A DNA stretch of 64,000 nt from Diphasiastrum complanatum (taxonomy: Eukaryota; Streptophyta; Lycopodiopsida; Lycopodiales; Lycopodiaceae), in NCBI GenBank assembly GCA_029204225.1, contig MU831912.1:1-64000 (forward strand), given 5' to 3'. Under the pieces are notes generated by a model. It made no database searches. It saw only the letters and a list, made by a program, of their open reading frames with translations, and had not been told where the DNA came from. This document shows positions 22,301 to 33,523 of this stretch, piece after piece. The position numbers and the translations under genes were made by a program. The first letter of the stretch is position 1; the number at the start of each line of letters is the position of its first letter.

Positions 22301-24707
22301 TGAACACATATTATGACCATGTTGACAAAGGAACTGCTATTCTAAACTGGATTAAAGGCTGGAAACTTGGGAGAGCTAGAACTAAGAGTTGATTTTACTT
22401 TTCAATCGGCTGCCTAAGCGTGAAGAAGCGAGTGGGTTACTTGATTGTCAGTGGCAACGGAGCCCACAACCCCAGTACCAGGCACCCGAGTCCTTGGGTG
22501 TGTCAAGATGTGACCAGGTGAGAAGACCTGACATGCATTGACCAAGTCAGGGGGCAGTGACTAGCGTCAGGTCCAAGGGTCCGTCTAGGCATGACTGGGG
22601 CATGGGGGTGGTTAAACATTAACTTGGCTACATATTCATGGCTCAGGACTGACATGGCATGCAAGGCGGACAAGTCCGCTCTCTCAAGTTTTTGTCTATT
22701 CCTTCCACTATCATTATGGCACATTCACCTACCTCGAGTGAGACTACTCAAGAATCCTTATCCGATCAGTTTTGTCGCATGCATGAGACCCTTTCTGGCC
22801 TCGTTCTTCGCTTCGATACCATTATGACCGGCTTTGCTACTATGCAGTCACAGATTGATTCTTTACAGCCTCATGGTCCTAGTAAAGCTCCTGTTTTTCC
22901 TTCATTTGGGACTCCCCCTCCATTTGGATTTCCATCTCCCTCTGCTAGTCAGCCTGGTGGTGGACCGTTCATTCCACCTAACCCATCTCCTGGTTTCTTT
23001 TCACGTCCCCCACTTCTTGAGCCACACTTTGCTCGAGACTTTCGTGATAGGGTACAGCTTGCTACCTATTCCGGTTCCTCTGACGGGAACTTATTAGAGA
23101 ATTGGTTTGCTACGCTTGACACATATCTTCAGATCTACCCTAAGACTGATCCTTAGAAGATCCAATTGGCTGCTTTACATTTAGATGGACGGGCCGCCAC
23201 GTGGTGGCGAGTTTATAGAGCTGATCCTGATCGGGAAGGGCTCCATTTATGGCATACTTTTCGCCGTGACCTCCGTCATGCTATGATTGACCCTCAGTGG
23301 CTCGACCGCCAACGTGATACATTCCGTAATCTCACTCAAACCACTGTCATTTCAGGTTGCTCCATATCGCTTGGTCTCCAATGTTGAGTTGCCACTTTGT
23401 TCTGGTGTTCCGAGACCATCAGGGTACCTTGAGAGAATCCTTCTCCTCTCTTGGATAGTTTTTGGGGATGTTGCCGCCATATACTTCAGTGTTGCTCATA
23501 TGTGCTTTGATAATCATTCCCAGCTACACGTGGATATTGCTCCGATGCTTGCTACTGATGTTGCGGAACCTGTTCCTCGTTCCAAAATTCATGAAAGTCG
23601 GGAGCAGTTATGGACTCGGCTCATTACATTCGCCTCGTCCATTTACATTTACTTTACTTTATGCATAAGCAAGCCTTGGGCCCTTTTTTATTCATTAGTG
23701 ACACTTAGACTATATGGTTGGCCTTTGGCCTTATTATTCATTATTAGGCCATTTGGACATATTACTGGAGAGTGGGGGCCTTCTTGGAGGGCGCAGTATT
23801 TTCCCTCCCAGTTGGGCCCCAGCCACCGAAAGCTCCCTTTTAGGGCTTCCTCTTGGCTATAAGTAGGGAAACTGTGTCATTTGTTATTCAGCTGATGATA
23901 TTGATCTCTCTCTTTAGTCTCCTTAATCTCTCTCTTTTCTGCTTTCTAGGGTTAAGTCTTGCTTATGTGCTGCTTTCATAGCTTAAGTCTTGCTTATGTG
24001 ATGCTTTCATAGCTTAGCTCTAGATCAGCTGTGGCTCTATTCTTAACTGGTTTACACATAGGTTTGGATCCTATCAGGCTCATGGAGGAGCTCGCTGCAT
24101 TTCGTTTCGGCATGGGCACGTTCGGCCACCCGGCTGCTCAGGATCCAGAGAGGAGGCAGCTTCCCATTACCTGGTGGACCATGTTCGGTAGCACCTATCC
24201 ATCCATATAGCGTCTTGCACTGCGTGTCCTTTCTCAGGTATGCATTTCATTTCATCCTCCATTGCTGTGTTTCGTTGACCTTCCATCCGTGCACATGTGC
24301 TGAAGCATTTCATTGCACGTACCACAGGACTGCGCTGCCTCCATGTGTGAGCGTAATTGGAGCACATGGGCACTCATTCACACGAGGAGAAAAAACCGGT
24401 TGTCAGTGAGTCAGTTGGAGCGGTTGGTGTTCTGTAGCACCAACGCACGTCTCGCCAGGAGACTTCCAACCATTACGAGCGCATTGCAGGTGATAAGTTA
24501 TTCTTCCATAGGAGTTTGGTTGACTCCTGGTATGTTGGTTTCATTTCTTGATAAAGTTGTCTCTCTGACATGCAAATTTTAAACCTTGCAGACGAAGATA
24601 TCTGATTTGGAGAGCCAAGTTGACTTGCCTATGGACAGCACCCATCCCATGCCTGCAGATGACCTGGGCACACAGTTGATGGCAGAGAGAGAGAGGGAGC
24701 TTGCCGA

Positions 24708-24771
<64 letters not shown>

Positions 24772-27700
24772 CGGGCTTGAGCACAGAGAGCCTCCATTGT
24801 ACGAGGCAGATGAGCTAGTGTCAGAGGATGATCAGGAGGATGAGCCCATTCAGGTTGTGTTCGCCAGATCAGAGGGGGATGAGGCATATGATACAGGTGT
24901 TGGGCACATGCCTAGAGCAGGGGTCACAGGTGCATCAGGTGGTAGAGGTGGGACACATGCCACAGATTATACCGGGAGACGGGCAGGGCACATAGGGGGG
25001 GCCAGTGGCATACCTTCTTATGTTGATATGATGGAGGAGGCTCTTGATAGGGGGCAGAGTGATTTGGGCTTACCTTCCGCAGCTGCTTGGATGTGTGCAT
25101 CACAGAGTCATGGGCATTTCTACGACAGCACACTAGAGGAGTCACCAGATGACTTTGATTGTACCGATTGGGAGGCCATGCAGGGTCCGCATGGTGCACA
25201 GGATGAGTCACGGGATCAGGCATAGGTTGATCCAAAGGATGGTGCACATGATGAGTCCCAGAGCCCAGAGCATTTATATTCGGATGCCCAGCTGGACGAC
25301 TTGATTGCAGAGTTGGATTCAGAGGCCCAGCAGAGGCCGAGCGTCGGGGCGCCCCCATCCTCTCTTGGCAGCATGCCCTACACAGAGTCTCAGCCAGAGC
25401 AGCTACACGAGGTGCCTGCAGTTCCTCCAGTTCCTCAGAGGGTGTACGTGCGCCGCACAGCACCTTTAGTGCCACTGATGCCGTTGAGGCCATGAACCCC
25501 TCCATCGCCATCCACTTCTGCAGCACCAAGTCTCCATGGCAGGCCACCATCTGTGCCCAGGTTTTCTCTTGCAGCGCCCACATCCACAGTGGCTCCTTCA
25601 GTGGCTCCTCCAGTGGCTCCAGTGCCCAGGTTTTCCCTTGCAGTGCCCACATCCACAGTGGCTCCTCCAGTGGCAGCACTCAGTATGTACCAGTACCGGC
25701 CACCGCAGCGCCCCTTTCAGTACATATCGCCGCTATACTTGCCTCCTGTAGGGACGGCCCCTCCACAACCAGTTCCTCCACCAGCAGCAGGCCCACGGGC
25801 ACACACTCCACGGACCTATCCTCCAATATCCGCTGCACAGGGTCACCCATCTTTGGCTTCTCTATCCGAGCCGACCTCAGCTTGGGCCCAGCCTAGCCAG
25901 CCAGGTGATCTGCATGGGGGTGATGAGGCATTGACAGCTCCCCTCGTCCACAAGAGACCAGGAAGGCCCAAGGGTGCACCGAACAAGAAAGGCAGAGCAC
26001 TGAAACAGCCAGGGAAGAGAGGACGACCTCGCAGGGCCCCTGGTGCAGGTAGAGGTGCAGTATCACAGCCAGCTGGAGCAGGTCTGGTCGGTTTGGCTTG
26101 CTTGGGGGCTGATGCGGAGTTAGATTGGGAGGATGAGGATGACGAGTCCTCCTCCTCGGATACACAGCCCATGCCAGTTCCAGACAGGCATGGATATCAG
26201 TTGCGAGAGTCAGCTCGGGGCCCTGAGTTGTCTCCGGAGCATTCGTCTGAGTTAGAGCCAGAGCATTGATTGTAGCTCTAGTATTTTATTTTTAGCAGTT
26301 TGATATCATGTTCCATGCTTGGCGACCAGATGGTCGAACACTGTATTCAGACCATTTGCCATATTATATCCAGTGTTGGACGTATTCTATTCACTGCACA
26401 TTGTGTATTTGTCAATGTGTAATTGTGATGCTCTATTTTCAATTTTATTTCGAATGGTATGTGAGTATTTTCAATTAGTTTCAACTACAGAGATTGATAG
26501 CAGATGCAAAACAAAAAAATACAACCCCCTCTTTAGCATTTCATAAACACACACATTACACCAGGCATGCGTTGCACAAAAAACACATTGAACATTAATT
26601 CAACAGTGGTATCAAAATAACAGTACGTATCCCGCCACATACGGCTGGGGCTGTTCTTTACACTGTGTCAAACGCTAAATGTTGCCTCATCTTATGCCGA
26701 AAACCACATAACAATAGCCAGCCACATACAACTGGATCCTATCCACTCTAAACATTTCTACGGATCCTCCACAGACTCCTCGCCCTCGTCAAGTGCATTG
26801 TTTTGTAGCTCTCGCTTTGCCTCCCGGTTAGCCCGAGCTGCCTTCTGGTCAGCCCGACGGCGGGCAGCCCTTTCCCTGACCATGATGAGCTGCCGTCGTG
26901 TGAAGTTCATTCCGATCTGCTCATCCAAATCCAGCTCGACAGCGGGGGCAGGGGCCACACAGCGGGGGCGGGGATCTGCAGCTCTAGGTGTCTCTCCCGA
27001 GTCTGTCACAGCATCTCTGCAATGTATGCCTCTCCAGCCTCTCTCTCACAGCCTCTCACTGGCTCTCACAGCCTCGTGCCTGCCTATTTAACCCCACAGC
27101 CTGTTCCCCCATGTGCAGTTGTTGATGATCCCTCCATGTGCCCTTGTACTTGTCCCCATTTGTTGCTCCCCCACGTGCTGCACTCCCATTGGCCCCATGG
27201 CCCACTGTACCTGCCCCATGTATTGCCCCACCACATGCTGCACTCTGATTGGGTCCGTGGTCTGCTCCCCCACAGTGCCCATGTGACGGTGTATCTGTCC
27301 GGATTTGCTGCTCCCCCACATGCTGCACTCCCTTTGACCCCAAGGTCTGCTCCCCCACAGTGCCCCCTGTACAGTCCCTTTGTACAGTCCCCCCTTTTTT
27401 CTAAACCTTGACACTTTTTTTTTCAAATTTTTTTACCCTAAAATACCCTAGTAAAAGGGGTTTTTAATAAAAAATAATAATAATAAAATATTTTTATTAT
27501 GGTACCGCCCTGGTACCGCAGGTCTGAGGGCGGCACCATAATGGCGGTACCACCATTATGGTACCGGCGGTACCATAATGGCGATACCATGGGGTACTAT
27601 GATTCAGTTTATGATGATTGCTCCTCTTTAGCCTCCTTAAGCATTATCTTCCTGCTTCTTAGCTTAAGTCCTGCTTTCTAGCATAGCTAGTGAATCTTAG

Positions 27701-30700
27701 CTTGTAACTTGGTATCAAAGCACTTTCCTGCAGATTGGTGGAGGCTGTCCAGCGCCCTACCACCCATCACTTTCATCGATTTTTCTCCGTCATTTTTGCA
27801 AATTGGTGGTGGCTGTCCAGCGCCCTACTACCCATCACTTTCGATGATTTCTTCATCATTTTTTGCAGTTTTGGTGGAGGCTGTCCAACGGCCTGCTAAC
27901 CCATCACTTTCGTCGATTTTTTCGGCAGATTTTCATTGTTTTTGCAGATTTGGTAGCTACTGCCCAACGCCCTATTACCTCATCATTTTCGACACTTTTC
28001 GTCACCGATTTGCTGTCCATTTTTTATATTGATTGGAGGCTGTTTAGCGCCCTACTACCATCTCATTTTCAGCGGTAACCCATCACTTTCGTCGATTTTT
28101 TTGGCAGATTTTCATTGTTTTTGCAGATTTGGTAGCTATTGCCCAGCACCCTACTACCTCATCATTTTCAACACTTTTCGTCACCGATTTGCTGTCCATT
28201 TTTTATATTGATTGGAGGCTGTCCAGCGCCCTACTACCGTCTCATTTTCAGCGGTTCTTTTCACCGACTTGTTGTCCGTTTCGGCTATTGATTGGAGGCT
28301 GTTCGGCACCTTACTTCAGCACCTTTTTTCAGCCTATTGTGGATCTTGGTAGTTGCTGCCCAGTGTCCTATTATCTTCAGCTTTTACCTCTCTTTGTTGG
28401 CACTACCGAGTGAACGACGGATCAGCACCCACCTGGGTATTGCTTGCGCCCTTTTTGCACTTCCTTTTTGCACCTACTTGCTGTCTTTTCTGCTCACATA
28501 CTGCTCTTTCCAACCCCCTATTCCTGTTCATATTTGTTGCCTCACACCCTCCTCTGTCCATTTTTCCATTTTGTTAGAGACCTTCTACTTTCTCAGCCCC
28601 TTATTTTTTGATTATTATCCATCTTGATTGGCTGTTTCTGTGCCATTTTGGGTGATTTTGGAAGTTAGACTAAGATGACAAACGTCCTCTCCCTCAGGTT
28701 TTGTCTCTTCCTTAGTCCTTATGGCAACTTTAGAAAACCCACCGCAGAGCTCTTTAGATGATCGTTTTACACATATTGATGCCCGCATGGATCATCTTGA
28801 GAGTTGTATTGATCGTGTTCTTTCTAGCCTAGAGCCTATCCTACCACGAAAAGATACCATCCCCCCAGACATTCTTTATCATCTTGGTAAAGCACCTTTA
28901 TTTCCTATTTTGAGTACGCCTGCTCCTGCTTCATCTTCAGGAGGTGCTTTTGGGATTACGTTTGGTCTCCCTTCATATAATGCTAGTCCTTATGGGTCTC
29001 CTTTCGGGTCTTCTGTACCACCACCTGGATTTCCCTACGCACCACGAGGATTTCCTTCTCCTACTTTTTCAGGTAATCATGAGCCCCATTTTGCTCGTGA
29101 TTTTCGTGATCGCATCCAGCTTACTCATGATTTTCGTGATCACATCTAGCTTAGTACTTATTTTGGTTCGTCCGACGAGAATATCTTGGAAAATTGGTTC
29201 TCTAAATTAGAGACCTATTTTCTTATATATCCCCAGACTGAAACCCAGAAAGTGCAGTTGGCTGCATTACATTTAGATGGTAGAGCTCAGACTTGGTGGC
29301 GTGTTTATCGCTCTGAGCCTACTCGTGAGGGGTTACATATATGGCCCACTTTTCATCAGGATCTTCGTATGGCTATGATTGACCCACAGTGGTTGGTTCG
29401 CCAACGTGATCTATTTCGTAGCCTTCACCATACTAGTGATTTGACTGCTTATATTGATCAGTTTATTGAGCTTTCCTACCTTTTTACTGATCTTCATCCT
29501 ACAGAGCTTATTTCACGTTTTCTTGCTGGTCTTAGAGACACCTTACGATATGATGTCTCATCTTTTCGGCCTCTTACTCTCTCAGATGCTATCTCCTTGG
29601 CTACTACCTTGCAGCATAAGTATCCTAAGTTATCCACTTCTTCTCGTTTTTCTTGCTCTCATTCCACTGCTTCTCCTACTTTTGCTTCTTCTACTACCGT
29701 TCCTCCCGGTCCTCCTACCGCTGTTTTTTACCATGAGGCTCTTACTCCTGATGATTCTGATATTTATATCCAGATTCTTGATATTCCTGACCCACATTCT
29801 GTTGATGAGCCGGCTGACCCGCTTCCGCCGCTTGCCATGCACAACTTGCTTATGCTACTTGGGCTGGTGGGCGTCCTGGTCCTCGTTCTATTCGGTTACG
29901 TGTTCACATTTTGGGGCGAGAGTATATTGCTTTGGTGGATACTGGCAGTACACATCCATTTATAAGCAGTTACATTTCCACCAGGATTCGTGCTACACCT
30001 ATTTCTGCTACACAGTCTCTCAGTGTCGAGGTTGCCCGTTCCCATTCTTTTTCCAGTTCTCAGATGTTTCAGGGCTTGGACTATAGCATTGGTGACTTCT
30101 CTGGACAGGCAGATTTCTATATTATTCCTCTGGAGCGCTATGACATTATTTTTGGTGCAGATTGGTTTTTGTCACTTGGTATTGTTACTGTGGATCTTTC
30201 TCAGCAGACACTGTCTTTTACACATGTTGGTCGGCATCATTTACTTTCTGGTATTGATTCTCAGAGTGACTATCAGTTGGTTACCGGGAAGCAGTTTATG
30301 CGTAGCCTGCCAAAGGCTCATGATGCAGCTCTTCTTTCCATCCAGAGTACATTAGTTGCTGCTTCACTTCACCGTCCGTGGGTCCTCTTACTCAGGTTGA
30401 TGCTGCTCCGGATTTACAGGTTGTTGCTTCGTGCCTTGCGCTCATATGCCTTGATTCACAGATATCGTATTCGGTGGTCATTCCTGGTTTCATTGATATT
30501 GAGGCCATATACCTTCGTGGTATTTCTACTATTGCTTTTGTGCCTACCTCAAATAGTCCTCCTGGTTCGGTGGTTGGTGCAATATCTTCTCCATTGGTCT
30601 CTATATCTCCATCTGTTGAGTCCGTTATGGCCAATGTTCCTGCTGATTTCTATGGGGTCCTTGACAGGTCGACGTTTGCTGGTTCCCTCGCTATTGGTGA

Positions 30701-32626
30701 TCAGGTTGTATCTTCTTTCGCTTTATTTCATGGATCTCTGCTTGAGGTTTGTGATCTGCCTCATGATATTTCTACGGTTCTTGACATGATTCATGAGCCT
30801 TTCGCCCTTACCATTACACATTTTCCATCCGAGGATATTTGCCAGATGGTCACTATTACTTATCTAGGGTATTTATATGCTGGGATCTTTCTAGATGAGT
30901 ATACGGGGATCCTTCAGTCTCCTTGTGTTTCTACATATAGGTTTCCTGCAGTCCATGCCGATGCTATGGCTATATGGCATTCTTGGTTATTACATATAGC
31001 TTGGTTTTCATTTGGACCTGTTGATTGGTGCTGGTTTTTCCATATTACTGATCGCCTATGGTGCCGATATCTCTATGATTATGCATGTGGCTCTCTATGT
31101 GTTCCTTGGATTGTTGCTCATTGTCAGGCTTGGCATATCTTGATCTCTTGGGTTATTGCCTCCATTCCAGCTACTGTTTGTCCGGGTGATCTTCAGGTTC
31201 CCCGTCATTTCGGGTTGCTCCATATCGCTTGGTCTCCGATGCTGAGTTGCCACTTTGTTCTGGTGTTCCGAGACCATCAGGGTACCTTGAGAGAGTTCCT
31301 TCTCCTCTCTTGGATAGTTTTTGGGGATGTTGCCGCCATATACTTTTTTCTGCAGGGGAGACTTATGGACTTGGCTCATTACATTCGCCGCGTCCATTCT
31401 TTTATTGTTATTATGCATGAGCAGGCCTAAGGGCCCTTTTTATTCATATATTGGCCTTGGGCCCTATTTGATTATATTTTTAGGACTTGGTCACATTGAT
31501 TTGGAGTGGGGGTCCTCCTATTGGGAGGGTGCACTATTTTTCCTCCAAATCCTTTTCCCTCCCTTTTTTGAATCCTCCATTTGATTCAGGGAGAGGGTAT
31601 AAGTAGGGCATCATTGTATTCCTTTATTCAGTTTATGATGATTGCTCCTCTTTAGCCTCCTTAAGCATTCTCTTCCTGCTTTTTAGCTTAAGTCCTGCTT
31701 TCTAGCATAGCTAGTGAATCTTAGCTTGTAACTATGTGTCTTGAAGCTTGCCTTTTTTAGTAAATGCAGTCGTCTAGTCTTGGCTTAATTGCTTATTGTA
31801 AGATGGTCCTGTGGAGCTTAGCAATTCGCCCTATCATGATGATGTGGTAGGTCTTTGGTTTCATGGGTTTACTAGTTTTGTGGATGGATGGGTGATGTTG
31901 GTATGCTAGGTTGAAGCCAAACTAGACATGATAACGGTTTGAGAACAATGGCAAACATAGGGGAGACAATATCAGTTGCATGGATGAGAAGTTCAAACTC
32001 AAACTCATTAAACTCATGGGTACGGTTTAAGCTTATCTATAGCCTCATGCACCATTGAGGGGGTAGACAAAGAGAAATTTGTGGGTAGTTTGGGCATTGG
32101 GCAAGATGGTAATGGGAGTGGTAACAGGATAGTCAGAGGAGGAAGTGCACATGGAATTAATTCCTACTAGAGGCCATTCAATGAAGAGCTTTACAAAGAG
32201 ATCATTAAGTCTCTTGTCTTCAACTACCTCATAGGTCACCTTCTTAACGAAGTAAGGTATGGTATTGGCATTGGGTCTCATGAAGAAGATGAGAGAAAGT
32301 ATGGGCATGGACAACTTTGAGGTGGAGATGACAACAATCCACATCTTACCCGATGTTAGGAGGGATAATGTAGTGAGATGTCAATTTCAATTTACATGAG
32401 AGAGAGAGAGAGAGAGGAGCTCAGACATGCTTTTAGAAACTTCTAGAGAGAGAACTCATGTTTCTAGAAACTTCTAGAAAGAGAAGTTTCTAGAGAGAGA
32501 AAGAGACAAGGTATAGAATTGCAAGAGAAATAGAGTGTCAAATAGAGAGAGAGGGCGGGTTTTTCATTTTTTAGGGTTTTTTTAAGGTTTTTTAGAGTTT
32601 TGGGATGAGAAATATCGGTAATGTGA

Positions 32627-32667
<41 letters not shown>

Positions 32668-33460
32668 ACTTTATTAATGTCTTTTGCATGCCAAAAGGCA
32701 TATGAGATTAGTAAATGTACATGTCAAATATGTGGTAACAATGGGAGCATATGAAACGTCTCCGAAATAGTCATGAAAACAACATATCTAAATACTCTAA
32801 ACGAAAGTACATGCGATGAAATATGTAGGCGCATAAATACAACTAAATGTCAGGAATGAGGTGTAGCACTATCATCATGTGCTGTCCTACAGCTCGAGCT
32901 GTAACATGAGTATGCGTGAAGCGTTGTCTCTGATATCTGTGAACAAGCATGTCGTCACCATCATCGTCATCCCCAGACTCTGGGTCTTGTTGGGATCTTC
33001 TCCTATAGAAGAAAGAGGTAATCCGAGGCTGAGAAATAGAATGACTTTGTTGAGATGTCTGACATAGGTCTTGTCGCAGTAGGAACATCTCTCGTATCAA
33101 AGTGCAATGCAACGGGAGTCCTCATATTTGTGAGTGATCATAGGGCATCTAAAAATAAAGTGCTCCTCAGACTCCACCTTGCCCAAGAGCATAACTGGCA
33201 AACCTGCTCCTCTCTTGGAATACCATGGTCTCTAGAAGGTTTCACTAAGGGCATAAATAGGGTATCATTTAGACATTAGTAATTCATTGATTATTCAACC
33301 TATTGGTATAGCTTGGGCTCTTCGTGGGAGAACCCTTTGTTATTGCTTTTAGTGTTTTAGCCATTGATTACATCAGAGATGCTCTTGGCCTTTCTTCGTG
33401 GGAGATTCTATTATAGTCATGTATGTCTCATTGATACAATACGCATAGACCGAGTCTATC

Positions 33461-33523
<63 letters not shown>

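Larger units (their letters stand above)
22661..24048 (+). mobile_element. Family-A retrotransposon remnant (gag start to 3' LTR; 5' LTR missing)
   Basis: Homology to the family-B gag leader starts near 22661, with no 5' LTR. Gag follows (22716-23350), then a deletion junction into a 3' segment that matches 31200-31345 of family B, then a pre-LTR tract ending gaaagtcgggagc and a complete 3' LTR (23606-24048). hAT-2 sequence follows directly, so this element probably inserted into hAT-2. A later deletion would have removed its 5' LTR and the 5' half of hAT-2. Confidence 0.75.
24049..27601 (+). mobile_element. hAT-2: 3' part of a hAT transposon
   Basis: Starts inside the transposase gene directly after the family-A LTR. 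It covers the dimerisation domain, a long C-terminal tail, an AT-rich spacer, a convergent minus-strand ORF, a tandem promoter-like array, and the right terminal region ending CTATG at 27601. The right end is like that of hAT-1. It is followed by family-B LTR sequence starting ATTCAGTT, so it apparently inserted within a family-B 5' LTR. Its left end is deleted. Confidence 0.8.
27602..31733 (+). mobile_element. Family-B gag-protease LTR retrotransposon, 5' LTR truncated
   Basis: 5' LTR remnant (27602-27709), primer-binding site (27710-27721), leader with tandem array (27725-28330), gag (28721 to about 29840), protease (about 29840-30375), a pol-like tail in another frame (30378 to about 31345), and 3' LTR (31360-31733). 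Reverse transcriptase, RNase H and integrase are not seen, so it is non-autonomous. The minus-strand copy at 1-4544 shows the same leader and LTR. Confidence 0.85.

Noticed and set aside
24924-25679. 251-codon minus-strand ORF
   Set aside because: Shadow of the GC-rich, low-stop transposase tail on the plus strand; repetitive composition and no recognised domain.
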